From Ascochyta rabiei (Eukaryota; Ascomycota; Dothideomycetes; Pleosporales; Didymellaceae), in assembly GCF_004011695.2 (NCBI RefSeq), contig NC_082411.1, positions 1,410,001 to 1,474,000 on the forward strand: a stretch of 64,000 nucleotides of DNA. The letters run 5' to 3'. Below the pieces are notes generated by a model. The model made no database searches. It was not told where the DNA came from and was given only the letters and a program-made list of their open reading frames with translations. Of this stretch, positions 1-12,439 are shown in pieces. The stretch's first letter is position 1. The number at the start of each line of letters is the position of its first letter. The translations under genes were made by a program, and so were the position numbers.

Positions 1-2850
1 TTTTTAAGAACTAGATAAAGATCCTAAGTAGATAGATAATAGATCTTACAGGCCTATTATCTTTAAAGTAGAAGTCCCACACGTACTAAGAGTGTTAGCA
101 GGTAATAAGTATTTAACTCTTTTTCTTATTAAAGCTTCCTGCTTTATATTTATAGAAGTCTATAGCTATTTATTTACCTAGGGCTTTATTATTTAATTAT
201 AGAGATTTTAATATTTAATACTTAAACTTTAATGATGTATATATATTATATTACACTGTTATAATACCTTTAATCTTTACCCCCTTAGATTAATATAAAG
301 GTGCTTAATTACAAAAAGTCTTAGATATCTAAGCCTCTTATGCTATATTATAGCTATTACTGTCTATAGTAATCTTCTATTGTAATTTATACGTATATAC
401 AGTGCTACTATAGCTATATTTAGTTATTTAATAACCTACTATCTAAAGCTTTCTGTTAGGATAGCTATAGTGTTGCTGTTTCTTTAACGTAGTATTTTTA
501 GATCTTCTTAGTTATCCTACTATATTCCTTATCTTTAGAGTAGCCTAAATAATACTAGGTTACAGAGGAAATCTAGGCACTTTGCAACATTGTCTAAGCG
601 TAGTACTTGTTTGCCTTAAGATCCCTCTACTAATATATAAATAGTACTATATCCTTATATCTAGACCTTAGAGTTCCTAGTCTAGATATAAACTCCTATT
701 GCTAGCTAGCCTACGTCTTAAAGTCTTAAGAAGTTATTTTAGATATGCGTAGTTAAGCTAGAATCTAGGAGAAATACCTTCTTTAATAGATATCCTTAAT
801 TACTTACGCTATTACTGCTTTTATACTACCTTTATTAACCTAAGCATTTTCTTAGCTATCTAGTTACTTAATAATCTTATCTAACGTTTAAGACGTCTTA
901 ACGTATAGAATAATTTCTTAAGAGGTTATTATTACTAGGCAGGGTTACTTTAAACTAGCATTTAGTTTATTTACTGTTCTTTATAAGTCTAGCTTATATT
1001 GAAGCTTATACTATACTAGCTTTATAATATTTTAATTTAGTTTTAACTACTTAGGGGTTTCTAAATTATTATTAATATAGTAACAGTTACTAATGTCATA
1101 GCGCTGTTTATAAGCTAGATGTAAAGAGTGTACAAAGCGATCACGAGGGAGGATAGGGTTAAAGAGGATAGCAGGTGTATTAAGGTACGTAGTATGTAGT
1201 AACAAGACTAATTACTAGAGTATTAGTAATAACCTCTAACACCTTTATATAGTCTAGGCTGGCTAGCCCTATAGTAGCTCGCCAAGACTAGCAGAGGTAC
1301 CCCTAGGCCCAGCGCCTAACAATGCCTCCCTTCTCTAGATTGTTTAGCTTAAACAATAGTATAATTAGCAATACTGTATTATTTTAGCCTAGCTTTTAAC
1401 GTGTTTACTCCGTCTGTCCTGTTATAGCCAATTCTAACTAGTTTTAGGCATTTTAGACACCTTGTAAGGCTAGAGGGGGCTTAATACTAATTCTACCTTT
1501 ACCTAGTAAAAGTTAAACAGAAATCCTCTCTTACCTCTTACTTTACCTCTAGGGTCTAGGCAGCCGTCTGCGCAGGCTAAAGCTCTAACTAGGTAGCTAG
1601 CAGCATATAAGCTATCTATACCTCTAGTTTTATTAGTTACTACTATATCCTACTTTGTTTTAGTAAGTACTAACCTATTCTATCTAGCACTTTTATAAGG
1701 ATAGCTAAGGGATTTTCTAGGTCTTTCTGGCACGTTCTAATATGTTTTAGCAGATAGCACCGCAAAATACACCCTAGTAACCTTTTTAGACTATTCCTAA
1801 CTGCTACTACCTACTACTAACTATTACTAACTATTACTAACTACTATTTGCTATAGCTGTTATATTAATGCCCACTCGCTATAAGATTAATATTACTAAG
1901 AACAGCAGGACTACTAAGCAGTACTGTATGCTCTGTCTCTACTATATTACTAATAGTAATGTCTATAGGGACTGTTGTTTCTCTACTAACCTAGCTTTAT
2001 AGAGTAGCCTGCGCTATAGGGAAGCCTAGGCCTACTGCTGCAGAGAGTGTTATAATAGTAACAAGAATTGCCTATTAGTACGTGTTTTGTCTCCTTTTAG
2101 CTTATTTTAGTATCTTTTAATATATTTAGGGCCCTAATAAGTATACTAATATCTATTTAAGGCGTTCTAGCAACATAGCGCGCCTCTATTCTAGATGCTA
2201 CCTAGTTACTACAGCTTATGCTGCTATTATTAATACAGCTAGCGTTAAGACTACCCCTGTAACACCTGCTACTACTACACCCATATCTATTAATAAGAAG
2301 ACTACAATAGGCAAGTCTATTATTAACTAGGCTAGCTTGCTGCTAGGTATAATTTAAGAGTACGTTCTGTCTCTTTTTAGCTTATTATGGCATAATCTAA
2401 CCTTTATAGGAACTATTTGCTGTAGAAAGAGCTACTTACACTCTATAATAGTAATACTTACACACGTAAGTTAACCTTATCTAGTATCGATATTAAGAAG
2501 CAAGATTAATCTAAGGCTAGCGCTGTTAAGGCTAAGATAAAGTAAAAGAAGATGTTAGAGGAAAGCAGTAGCAAATCTAATCTAGATGCGCCTATTACCC
2601 CCTGCAAGAAGGTATTATAGCACGTTTTAACCTGTTTTAATAATATCTAACTTCTTTTATAGCTAAAGTACCAGATTACAGGCACTAGAAAGACACTTAG
2701 TTAACTTTAAGAGGAGTAGGAGGAGCAGGAGGCTGCTAAGCAGGCCGCCGCTAATGCTGCTGCTGCTGCTGCTGCTGCTAAGAAGCCTTGTAGTAGTTGT
2801 AAGGCTGCTACTTATACCTGTAGTAGCAGTTATAGTTAATAGATGTTCTC
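1..2850. repeat. AT-rich RIP-degraded repeat, family not identified
   Basis: Very AT-rich, TpA-rich DNA with stops in every frame. It differs sharply from the gene-rich DNA after 19 kb. I could not assign a family. A plus-strand relic can be partly read at about 1890-2090, where closely spaced Cys codons recur, and at about 2700-2810, where an E/Q/A-rich stretch runs into a (GCT)n tract coding poly-alanine and then Lys residues. Two intron-like stretches near 2069-2105 and 2350-2380 share a similar start and a T-rich run ending in TAG. This could be a decayed repeated host-like gene or the tail of a transposase. Near 1250-1322 the minus strand has a TGTTAG-type start followed by a TATA-like motif, which could be an LTR edge; I could not find its partner. 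Confidence 0.55.
2747..2787 (+). repeat. (GCT)n trinucleotide tract
   Basis: A short run of GCT/GCC triplets inside the degraded repeat, reading as poly-alanine on the plus strand after a Glu/Gln-rich stretch and before Lys codons. It looks like a low-complexity segment of a once-coding region. Confidence 0.6.
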
Positions 2851-3297
2851 TATAATAGAAGGTTTAAATTAATAATACCTAAGTTTATAGTTAGTAGATA
2901 GTTTTAGGCTAATATAGTAATTAGGTGTATTACACTCTTAGATAGTCTAAATAATACTAGAAAGGTGTTCTTCTATATTAATTCTTCTATATTTACTTGT
3001 AATTGTAACTATATAATATATCATGTAACTTTCTTTATCTCCTTATATTAGAAATAGCTATAATAGGCTAAAAGATATCTACTTTAGCTAGTCTATATTT
3101 CTTAGGGTAAGGTAGGGTTATATTTTCCCTTAGTTTAAACTATTAAACACTTATTAATTAAATAACCTCTATAGGAAATAATTATAATTAAGTAAAGGTA
3201 TTTAGCCTTTTTAGTCCCCCCCTTTTTTAGACTTTAACCTTAATGTCTTATTACGCAGTCTAAGCAGTTACTTTATTATTTTCTAGTATTGTTTTAG

Positions 3298-3420
3298 CGC
3301 TTCTTTAGAAAGATTTGTGCTAATTTCCTAGGAATTTTCTAAGTTAGGGAATCTATCCTACTTAATAAGGTATTCCTATTATCTGTTAGCTAGATGCCCT
3401 CTGTTAAGGACTTTTTCTAT
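3298..3420 (-). pseudogene. chromodomain relic of the gypsy integrase
   Basis: On the minus strand a chromodomain pattern is readable: an IEKVL start, an EYLIK segment followed by TAG where the conserved Trp of the aromatic cage is expected, then RFPNLENS followed by a second TAG at another conserved Trp. Both stops are TGG-to-TAG changes. Chromodomains at the integrase C terminus direct chromoviruses to heterochromatin. The domain ends just before the polypurine tract. Confidence 0.75.
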
Positions 3421-5706
3421 ATTCTACACCTTCTCTTCCCCTTTAACTATAGGTTCTTATATTTATTCTTATGTAATTAGAAGTTAACTTCTTAGTATAT
3501 ATAGGTCTAGCAGTAACGCATAGAATACTAGATAGATCCCTTTTATTCCTAGTAGGTCTACTCTATATGCACTAGGGCTAATCTAGGCTATAATAGTCCT
3601 AGGTCCTAGGTATTTCTAGTCTAGCTTCTTTTTTAGGCGTGCTGTCCTAATGTTCTTACTAGAGACTAGTACTTTATTGCCTATTTTAAAGGGTGCTAGT
3701 AGTTGTTTCTTATCTAAGTGTTTTAATTAGTACTTATTTAACTTTTCTATATTTACTTTACAGGTAGCCTATAAGGAAATATTTCTAGCAGCTAATTCCT
3801 TTATAAGGGGAGATTCTCTGCCTTTTAATACTAAAGTAGGATAATCTGTACTTCTTAGATCTATACTATAATAGGCTTAGAAAGGTGTTATATTCATAGA
3901 TGTGTAAATACTGTTATTATATACAAATTCTGTTATTAAAATCTATAGGGCCTAATTATCTTATTCTAGAGTATAGTAGCAACGTAAATACTGTTTAAGA
4001 GTCTAATTTTGCCTTTCTGTTTAGCCATCTGTCTAGGGATAATAGGCTAATGTTAAGACTTGTCTTAAGTTTAAATAGTAGTTAAAGGTTTCCTACGTCT
4101 TTAAGTTTATTAGCAGCCCTTAATCTAAGACAATTTATGCTAGCGCGCTGTGTAAGTAGATAATTTCTTAAATCTAGGTATGCGCTAGATCTTTTCTATC
4201 CTAATTAGCCCTAGCTAGTATATAGTGTAATATTTTAGTTAATTTACATACTGCTACTAGTATAGAGTTATACACTAGCCTAGCCACCTTACTAGAGGGT
4301 AATTCTATAATAAAATCTATTATTACGTCCTTCTATAGTTAGCTTAGCACTAGTAAAGGTTATAATAACCTATACAGTTTATATTAGGCAGCAGTTAATC
4401 TCCTATATACTAAGTAGTTATAGTAGTAGTTAGATATGTCCTTAGTAATGCCCTTCTAGGTGTATCTGCGCTAAATCTTCTCTAAGGTCCTTTGTGCTCT
4501 AAAGTGTCCTAATATTAGGTTATTGTAACGTTCTTTAATAACTTACACTTTATCTTTTAGCCTTATAAGTAAGAAACGCCTTTCCTTAGCTATATTATCT
4601 TTTTCTAGGTTATTTTATCATATTTTAACGTTGCTTAACTCTTTTTATTGCTAGAGAGTTTGTCTGTGTTGTCTAAGTCTGTTGTTAGCTCTGTCTAACT
4701 GTTCTCTCTTAATTCTTCTCTTTTAAGTTCCCTTATGTCCTTTCTTCCTTTTACAGACAAACAAAGGGTTATAGCCGCTACTAGGGGAGTATTAGGGTTC
4801 CTCCTAGTTAGGATCTCCTAAAGCAGTTATATAAAAGCCTTTTTATACTTTTATAAGGGTTTTACACCTCTCTTATGTAATTAGGATGCTGTAAGGGTTA
4901 TCTACAGGGTTTGTAGACCCTAGGTAATAAGTAATTATAAAGTTAAACTTAGATAACACTAAGTATGCCCTTACTTACTAATAGCTAAGAACCTTTGTCT
5001 CTATAAACTATTTTAGGTTTTAGTAATCTGTTAAGATCTTAAAGAAGGTACTGTCTAAGTATCTCTGCTAATACTATAGGCTCTAGACAATTGTAAGAAG
5101 TTCCTAGTTATAAGTATTATAGTTATACTTAGCTTAGATTAACTTCTCTAAATAGAAATCTACAGGCCTCTATTAGGCCAGCTTCCCCTCCCTAGGGACT
5201 AGTTAACTAAGGATTCCTAAGATAGCGCCTCTAGAGCCATCTACCTTAATCCTAGTCTGTCTCCTAGGTATAAAATAAGCTAAGATAGGTATATTAATAA
5301 ATAAATCCTTTGGATTCTAGAAAGCTTATAGGGATTCTTTGCTTTGCTTAAGAGGCTAACTCTCTTCCTTTCTTATTACTTAACTAGATATGGCTAAATC
5401 TAGCCCTTTCTAGGTTAATCAGATTAATAGTAAGGCTAATTTAGAAAACCCTATAATAAACCTCTAATAGTAGTTTATAAAGCCTATAAATACTTAGATA
5501 TTACAAACTATACGCAGGATTAGCTATTCTTAGACTATTATAACCCTATCTAGGTTAATACTTACCTCTTTAGGTAAGACTATATACCTAAGGTACTTAG
5601 TGCGTTAACAGTGCTATTTACACTTGTCTAAGCGTATATAGAGGTTTGCTTTACAAAGCCTCTCTAAGACCTTCTTAACGTGTCTAATGTAGTCTTCCTC
5701 TATCTT

Positions 5707-5733
5707 AGAGTATACTAATATGTTGTTAAGATA
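5707..5733 (-). pseudogene. reverse transcriptase active-site box, YLNN
   Basis: The minus strand reads Y-L-N-N-I-L-V-Y-S. Ty3/gypsy reverse transcriptases have Y-L-D-D here, and both aspartates bind the catalytic metals. Both Asp codons (5722-5727) now read AAC, consistent with G-to-A changes (GAC to AAC). The enzyme could not work even without the stops around it. Confidence 0.8.
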
Positions 5734-6570
5734 TATAATATAAGTTATATTAACTAATCCTATTAGTACCTTATTTATATAAGCCTAAAATTAGGTAGAA
5801 GCATTTATAAGTCTAAACAGCATTACTATGTACTTAAAATGTCTATACCTAGTTTGAAAAGTAGTCTTCTACTTATCCCCTTTCTTAATTTAGATATAGT
5901 AATACGCCTTGCGTACATCTAGTTTAGTATAGAACTTAGCTTATGCTAGTTATTCTAGTAACTCTGTAATTAGTAGCAATAGATAGCAGTTTTTAACTAT
6001 TATCTTATTTAGACCTCTATAGTCTACACACAGTTATAGGTTACTGTCTTTCTTCTTTAAAAAGAGAATAGGCGCCCCTACTAGCAACCTTAAGTATTAT
6101 ATCCAGCCACGTTGTAGATATTCTGCTAGATACTTCCTAAGTATCTCTAATTCTGTTGCAGATAGTCTGTATAACAGTTAGTAGAGGGAAGTAGCTCCTT
6201 CTGCAATATGAATTGCCAGGTCGTGCTCTCTATACTCTAGTAGGACCTAAGTATTATCCTCTAATCCTAAGTATATATATTTGCAATACACTTCTAGAAT
6301 TAGGCTCTGTTTAGCAGATATTAGCTTATATATACCTACTAAGTTTACTATATATATATAAACGTCTACTAAGAGACTTCTTATAGTGCGTTTAAACTGT
6401 TTAGTATCTTCTAATGCTATTTTTTCTAGTTTAGGAGAGTTTCTATACTTCTTCCCTTAGAAGAGCATACACTAACTTAATTAGCTTAGCTTAGGGTTTA
6501 TCTAGTTAATCTTAAGTAATCTAAGGTATATCTTGTACCTTTGTAAGTCTGTAACTATAAAAGGTATCTG

Positions 6571-6822
6571 TTAGACCTCCTGTCTTCTACAGGAGTTAAC
6601 AATAGATACTTCTACTATAGTTACTCTATAGATAGGCAATTCTGCTCTACCTACACCTTTAGATACTATTTTATTTAATAGTGTAACCTCTAGATCCTGC
6701 TCCTTTGCTAGAAGAACTAAAATTATGTTTAGTTGTAACCCTCTATCTATTAAGGCTTCTATATTCTCTGTGTTGCCTATAGATACTTTAACTGTAAGTA
6801 GGTATATATATTCTAGGTACAC
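6571..6822 (-). pseudogene. retroviral-type aspartic protease relic
   Basis: An 83-codon open segment with the pepsin-like motif ALID-x-G-x-QLN-I-I (D present, the Ser/Thr of D-S/T-G changed to Arg), typical of the protease between Gag and RT in gypsy elements. It lies upstream of the RT box and downstream of the zinc knuckle on the same strand. It is a surviving fragment of the polyprotein, not a gene. Confidence 0.65.
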
Positions 6823-6962
6823 TGCCTTATAAAGAGAGATATTCTTCTTCTTCTTCTTAGATAATTTAATATAGGCTATAAGAGAGGAGATTAGCTCTTA
6901 GGTCCCTTATCTTTTCCTAACTTATCTAGAGCAGGGTCTTTCTAGTTTAACTTTAGCTCTAG

Positions 6963-7010
6963 GTAGTTAGGGCAGTAGTAACTAGTTTCTCTATACTTTA
7001 CGTACGCGTT
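6963..7010 (-). pseudogene. Gag CCHC zinc-knuckle relic
   Basis: The minus strand shows a zinc-knuckle framework with several ligands altered: Tyr at the first two Cys positions and at the His position, and Ser for the Gly, while the final Cys followed by Pro remains. Each change is explained by a single C-to-T or G-to-A transition. The position upstream of the protease fits Gag. Confidence 0.6.
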
Positions 7011-8210
7011 TTATGTCTTATATAGCACGTCTTAGCCCTTTTTACCTTTTACTAGCTCCTTATAGAACTTCTTAGACTTAAATAACTTTTTTAGGGTTTT
7101 TATATTCCCTTCTAACCTAGAGTTACTAAATTAGCGCTTCTATATTCCTTTGTTAGTTATCTTACCCTTAGCTAGAGTCTTCTTAGGTAGCTGTTAACTA
7201 TGCTAACCTAGTCTCTAGTTAATAATATTAGCTTGTTCCTCTACCTTTAGGATTATGTCCCTTTAATTATAAAGGATAATAAATAAGTTCTTTTATATAC
7301 TAGGGAGCAGTATAGTAACATATTCTAGGACTTAAAGCTCTAGCGTATGTAAGTTACCTAGTTCCTCCTATAGTAGACGTATAAAGTCTAACAGATCTAT
7401 AAGAGACTAAGATTTCTACTACTTATATTACTTTAAGGATTTATACACTACTTACTTACGTTTAGCTAGTATTTCTACAGCATCTAGTATAATTCTTTTT
7501 AGCTCTTGCTACGTTAGTTCCTAGGTTAGCTAATTACAGTAGTTAGTTGTGCAGTAGGCCTACTATAATATCTTTAGGTTCTCTAAGAGGTACCTTACAC
7601 TAAAGTTAATCTTTTATTCCTCTATAAGGAAATTAACTAGAGATTAGAGGAAGTATCCCTTATAATCTCTCTCCTAATAGTTTTATTTAGCGTAGTTATG
7701 CTTTATATACTTCTATAGGGGTTTAGGTTATAGAAGATTTATAGATAGGGAAGATTATAGTTTCTCTACTCCTTCTAGTAATTTTTAGAAGGATAAGATT
7801 ATTACTAGATCTCCTTTATTATATTTACTTCTAAGTTTATAAAAAGAAGAAAGTTTCTTATAGTCTTTTATCTCTTACAACTATTTACATATGTTTTCTA
7901 ACTCCTATTATTAATTACCTACTTCTAGGCTATTCTAGCCTTCTTTAGCTAAAGCTGCCCTACAGATGCAAATTCTAGGGTAAGGTGTACTACCTAGAGG
8001 ACCTACAGATCCTCTTAAGGCACTATAGACACTTAGTGTCTGTTAAGGTATCTCCTTATCTAAAGAGGGAGGTGTTACCTTATGCTCTACTGGCTCTCCT
8101 ACAGGTAGGTTGTCTTAGTCCCTCTCTAAAGACAGTAAGCCTAGATAATTTAGTTTAAGACTTATAGTAGCTTAGGTCTATCTTTAATTATAATATAAGA
8201 GTAATTAGAA

Positions 8211-8277
8211 TAACGTACCCTACAGGCGAGCCGCTTAACAGGCGAGCCGCTCACTTTTGCCAAGCCCCCACCAAACT
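8211..8277 (+). repeat. left TIR with TA target site
   Basis: TA at 8211-8212 followed by the left terminal inverted repeat of the first pogo element. It contains two direct copies of ggcgagccgct. The repeat pairs with 10012-10076 except for an A/G and a T/C difference. Confidence 0.9.
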
Positions 8278-10076
8278 TCTCCTCCTACACCAATGTCTTC
8301 TTAACAACACCATTTAGACGCGTTAAAGGAAGCTCAGATATAGCTTGCGCTCCAGGCTCTTAAACAAGACGCGAATCTCTCTTAGCGACGCGCTGCAGCT
8401 ATCTACAGGGTCCCTTAAAAGACACTAAGCAACTAACATACAGGACAACCTTTACGCGCAGATTCTATAGCCAACTTACAGAAGCTAGACAATAATAAGA
8501 AGAAGGTAATTATTAAGCATGTTCTTAAGCTAGATGCGCGAGGATTTTCCCCTCAGCTCTTAGATGTAGCTACTATAGCCAATTCTTTACGCGCTAAGCG
8601 CAATCTAGGCCCTATTAGCGTAAACTGGCCTAGTACGTTTGTTAAGCAACACCTAGAGCTTAAAGTCAAGTTTAATTGCAAGTACGACTACAAGAGAGCC
8701 CTCTGTAAGGATTCTGAGGTTCTACAGGGCTGGTTTGGCCTAGTAGCTAATATCAAAGCTAAGTATAGCATCTAGGATAAAGACACGTATAACTTCGACA
8801 AGACAGGCTTCATAATAGGCCAGATCTCCCCAGGAGCAGTTGTTACAGCTTCAGAACGACGGGGTCGGCTAAAGGCTATCCAGCCAGGCAACTGAGAGTG
8901 GGCTACGGCTATAGTGAGCATTAATGCCAAAGGATAGGCTATTCTAGCCTTCCTTATCTTTAAAGCCTACCACTACCTCTCTGCCTGGTACAAAGAAGAG
9001 GATCTGCCTTACGACTGGGTTATTAGAGTCTCTAATAACGGCTGGACTACTAACAAGCTTGGTCTTAACTGGTTAAAGCACTTTGACAGGCATACAAAGG
9101 AGCGTACTATTAGCACCTACCGTTTGCTCATTATTAATAGTCATAAGAGCTACAACTCTCTTGAATTCCAGCAATACTGCAAGGATAACAAGATTATTGC
9201 TCTCTGTTTGCCTCCTTACTTATTACACCTCACACAGCCCCTTAATGTAGGTTGTTTTACTGCTTTAAAGAAGGCATATAGGCGCTAAGCTAAAATACTT
9301 ATATATAACTAGATTAACTATATTATAAAGATAGAGTTCCTGCCATGCTTTATACGCGCCTACAATGCTGCAATTACTTCTAAGAACATCTAGGGAGGGT
9401 TCTAAGGTGCTGGATTGGTCCTATTTGACCCAGACTGCGTTATAATGGCCCTTAATGTAAAGTTGCGCACTCTATCACCACTACTACCTGTTAACAACAA
9501 GCTCTGGCAGTCGCAAACCCTAAGCAACACCCTTAAACTTAGGTCGCAATTAACGCTTGTAAAGACAAGGATTTAGAGGCATATAGATAGTTCGCCTACC
9601 TCTATAGTTAAGGCGTTTAAGAAGGTAGCAAAAGGGGCAGCAATAATTGCGCATAAGCTAGTGTTGGCGCAACAGGAGATTACTTAGCTTTAAGCTACTA
9701 ATAAGGCAGCCATATAACAAAAATTACACAAAAGAAAGCAAGTTTAGGTAGAAGGGACCCTAACAGTTAAGGATGGCCTGCAATTAACAGCTCTAAAGGA
9801 GTTTAGGGCGCGTAGTAATAGGAAGAAGGCAAAGAAGCAGGTGCGCGCTAAAGGAGGTAAGCCCTCCTAAAGACGCTGTGGACAGTGCAATCAGACAGGA
9901 CACAACGCGCGAACGTGTCAGAAAGAGGTAGAAGTAGTTTCTAAATAGTATTACAGGCCATACTGCACTTTGCAGCACTAAACTGGGTTGTTTTGGGCCA
10001 TAATAGGGTGGAGTTTGGTGGGGGCTTGGCAAAAGTGAGCGGCTCGCCTGTTGAGCGGCTCGCCCGTAGGGTACGT
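8213..10076 (+). mobile_element. pogo/Fot1-type DNA transposon, 1864 bp, with TIRs and TA target duplication
   Basis: The element begins acgtaccctac and ends with its reverse complement. The terminal inverted repeats run about 65 bp (8213-8277 and 10012-10076) with about two mismatches, and the element is flanked by TA (8211-8212 and 10077-10078), the Tc1/mariner-pogo target. Each TIR holds two copies of an 11-bp motif, ggcgagccgct, a possible transposase-binding repeat. The inside codes a CENP-B/DDE transposase broken only by point changes. Its GC content is clearly above that of the surrounding RIP island, so it inserted later or was mutated less. It sits inside the copia remnant. Confidence 0.9.
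8293..9948 (+). pseudogene. pogo/Fot1-type transposase, stops from RIP
   Basis: One frame runs from ATG 8293 to about 9948 (roughly 550 codons) with no frameshift I could see but many TAA/TAG/TGA codons, mostly explained by CAA/CAG/CGA-to-stop changes; the first is codon 4 (8302). Domains in order: N-terminal helix-turn-helix region; DDE core starting YNFDKTGF (first Asp 8797-8799 intact); second catalytic site LLIINSH (Asn 9136-9138 where the family has Asp); third site QPLNVG (Asn 9244-9246 for Asp); C-terminal CCHC knuckle CGQCNQTGHNARTC near 9877. The lack of indels suggests a recent insertion inactivated by RIP. The terminal TAG may itself be a mutated Gln codon. Confidence 0.85.
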
Positions 10077-10078
10077 TA
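10012..10078 (-). repeat. right TIR with TA target site
   Basis: Reverse complement of the left end of the first pogo element, followed by TA at 10077-10078. It holds the same doubled 11-bp motif. Confidence 0.9.
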
Positions 10079-10393
10079 CTTAGTTATAAAGGAAGTTTCC
10101 TGTCTCTAAACTAAACTGTAATATATAGATATCTATAACTATTAGATTAGATAAGAAGTATCTAAGGGTATAATTAAGATAGAATTTGTGTAGTTAGTAA
10201 ATATAATCGCAGACAGCATAACAAAGGTCCTACTAGCAAACTAATAGGAAGGTTTTCTTTAATAACTTAGCCTAGCTATTACAGACCTAGTATAGGTAAT
10301 AAATACTGTACCTCTTAAGGAAATTTAAGAGTAACTTAAAGACCTTTTACTTGTATAACTACTAGCTTAATAAGTCTCTAAGCTAAAGGGGTG

Positions 10394-11175
10394 TGTTAGA
10401 TAGAACAAGCTCTAGCAAGGTCAGATCTGTACAATCGAGCAGGGACCAATAGGCTTGGCACACTAGCGAAGAACCTGAGTCTCACTGAACACAGGGGAAC
10501 AGGAACACAAAAAAAAAATCATCAATATCATCAAGTCACCTCATCACACATTCATCATACCATCTGACAACTACAATTGCATTCCCTAGCCTTCCCTAGC
10601 TACCTCGTCCTTTTTTAATATTAGATTAAACAAACTACCGAACCTAGCCAACTATGGCTCCAAATTCAATTAAACAAAAGACTGTGGGGAAAAATCGTCA
10701 AGCAAATCAAACAGAGTGATAAAATAATTTTTGTTTTGTTTGTTGACAAGTCTGATCGTGCCTTAACACCGATCCCACGCAGTCTTCATGCTCAATGATC
10801 CATATTGCTGCCCTCGCCAATCAGCACATGCTCCGAAGACAAATCAGTTTTGAAATCTCACGGGCTGTTGCCCCGGGAAGAAAGTTTCCAAAGCTCGAGT
10901 TGTCGGCGATTTGACCGAGTGGAAATACATCACATCTTTCTCTACTGACGCTGGTACCAAGTCTTGGATCTCCAGGTACGGATGCCAACCCCGGGTTCAA
11001 GCCGAAGAAGGCTAGCACCTACCGTATGCGGGGATACACGTCTGGGGATCTTCAGTCTATACGATGTCTGACCTCAAGATTCTCCGCATGTCCAGGATCT
11101 GTAGCTTCTTGGTATAGGCATAGAGCATGGTGACGGAGTTATGAAACTCATACATTTCATTCACGATCTCGAAAG
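10394..11175. other. intergenic; possible copia 3' LTR, no gene seen
   Basis: Starts with TGTTAG directly after a purine run, as a copia 3' LTR would. AT bias falls off by about 10.42 kb, and an A10 run lies near 10509. I could not fix the LTR end, since no second copy is visible in the window. From about 10.75 kb the sequence looks like normal intergenic DNA leading into the GH43-like pseudogene. Short open frames here have no recognisable protein features. Confidence 0.4.
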
Positions 11176-12283
11176 ATGCGTTTCGTTTCGTGACCTTTAC
11201 TCTAGCTGCAACTTCGGCACTTCTCTCGTTCAGTTCCGCAAGCCCTCTCGATAAGCTTCAAAGTCCGTACGCTAGCTACCTCATCTCGACATTCTCAGAT
11301 GTCAATCCCACAGCCCAGTGGTATCTTTCGAACAACAACTCTCCCACAAGCTTCACCAAGATCAACGGTGGCGATGCCGTCCTGAAGTCGACAGTTGGCA
11401 CTAAAGCTGTGCGCGACGCGATGTGTACCTGACATCAAATGGTGCTCGACACCAGTTTTATCTCATCGCAACCGGTAAGCATGAATGAAACCCTTTAACA
11501 TTAATGTCTGACTCGCTGATCTCGTGAGCAGATCTCGACATCAATGCTGCCGGATTTTCTTGGGATGAAGTCACACGTCAAGGTAGCCAGGGCATCGTCG
11601 TTTGGAGCTCGAGAAGCCTTGTCGACTGATCTGTTGCGTCTTTGAACACGTAAGTCGACCCTTCCCCCCCTTTCTATGCGCCTAACAATGTTCAGTGTCG
11701 AGGATGAGACTACAGGCATGGTATGGGGCACCACTCGCTGTGTGGGACGATGCGACACAGCAGTTTCACGTCTTCTGGGCGTCGCGATTCTACGACACAA
11801 CCGGTACAGCGCATAACAGTGTTGCAGGACTGGATCGTATCCGGTGCACAACCACAAAGGATTTTGTAACCTTCACTGCGCCAGCCGACTGCATCGCAGA
11901 TGGCACGCCAGTCATTGACCAGGAGTTTCAGTACCTTGGTCAACCCGGCCAATTCACCCGCTTCATCAAGAACGAAACCATCAATCAGATCTACCAAGAG
12001 AACACGACCGGTGGTCTCTTCGGTTCCTGGGAACGAATTCCGGGGTACACAACAGCCGGGAGCCTCTGGGAGGGCACGGCATCGGACGCTGATAATGTTG
12101 TGGCTGGGAAGTACCACGTCTTCCTCGATAACTATACAGAGTATGTGCCATTCGAGTCAACCGACTTGCAGACGTGGACGGCTTCAAGTAGGGACGACTT
12201 CCTGGACGGGTCTGAAGTACGGGTTAGTTATGCAAGTGACGCAGGCGGAGTTGGACGCAATCAGGGCAAAGTATCCGGCGTGA
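11176..12283 (+). pseudogene. secreted GH43-like glycosidase (arabinanase-type) pseudogene
   Basis: Pieces in several frames fit one fungal GH43-like protein: a signal peptide, then PYASYLISTFSDVNP, LTSNGARHQFYLIAT, DLDINAAGFSWDEVTR, VEDETTGMVW, APLAVWDDATQQFHVFW, IDQEFQYLG, NETINQIYQENTTGGLFG, GKYHVFLDNYTEYVPF, and a C terminus ending TQAELDAIRAKYPA at 12283. Intact-looking introns lie at 11475-11531 and 11650-11695. Lesions: the frame opened by ATG 11176 hits TGA at 11191 (shift in the signal peptide); a frame change near 11415-11424; in-frame TGA at 11627-11629 where Trp is expected; an extra G near 11724-11728; a frame change near 12201-12205. The longest open piece (11695-12417) joins unrelated tail codons. 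Such proteins act on plant cell-wall arabinan/xylan side chains; this copy cannot make one. Confidence 0.8.
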
Positions 12284-12439
12284 TGAAAACAGGTATAGAA
12301 GCGAAGCATTACTCCAACAGCTTGGTATCCTGCAATGACGCGGAAACTGTTGATAATGGCTGCTGCATATCAAAGGCTGGAAGCTTTGCAGAACACCGTC
12401 TCAATTTCGGCCTCTAATTGACTTATTACCATTGCTTTG

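Larger units (their letters stand above)
3212..8000 (-). mobile_element. Ty3/gypsy chromovirus LTR retrotransposon, RIP-inactivated
   Basis: The minus strand keeps gypsy landmarks in the expected order. From high to low coordinates these are a Gag zinc-knuckle relic (6963-7010), an aspartic-protease relic (6571-6822, LID-x-G-x-Q), the reverse-transcriptase catalytic box (5707-5733, YLNN where the family has YLDD), a chromodomain relic (3298-3420), and a polypurine tract (3215-3228 on the complement) where the 3' LTR should start. The substitutions are typical RIP transitions: Trp codons to TAG, Asp to Asn, Cys to Tyr, and His to Tyr. The order protease-RT-(integrase)-chromodomain is that of chromoviruses. 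The outer limits and LTRs are not resolved. The 5' side probably ends near 8.0 kb, where copia sequence begins. Confidence 0.8.
8100..10393 (+). mobile_element. Ty1/copia pol C-terminal remnant, split by a pogo element
   Basis: On the right side (10078-10300) the plus strand reads the copia RNase H end: an I-D-I box followed by x-x-x-stop-I-R, then EVSKG, IEFV, and an A-D-S-I-T-K segment matching the A-D-x-L-T-K signature. Several Gln or Trp codons are now stops. On the left (about 8100-8212) there is weaker similarity to the preceding part of the same domain. The pogo element at 8213-10076 lies between the two, so the copia copy is older. A purine run (10384-10391) followed by TGTTAG at 10394 is the likely polypurine tract and 3' LTR start. 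The left limit is uncertain. Confidence 0.65.
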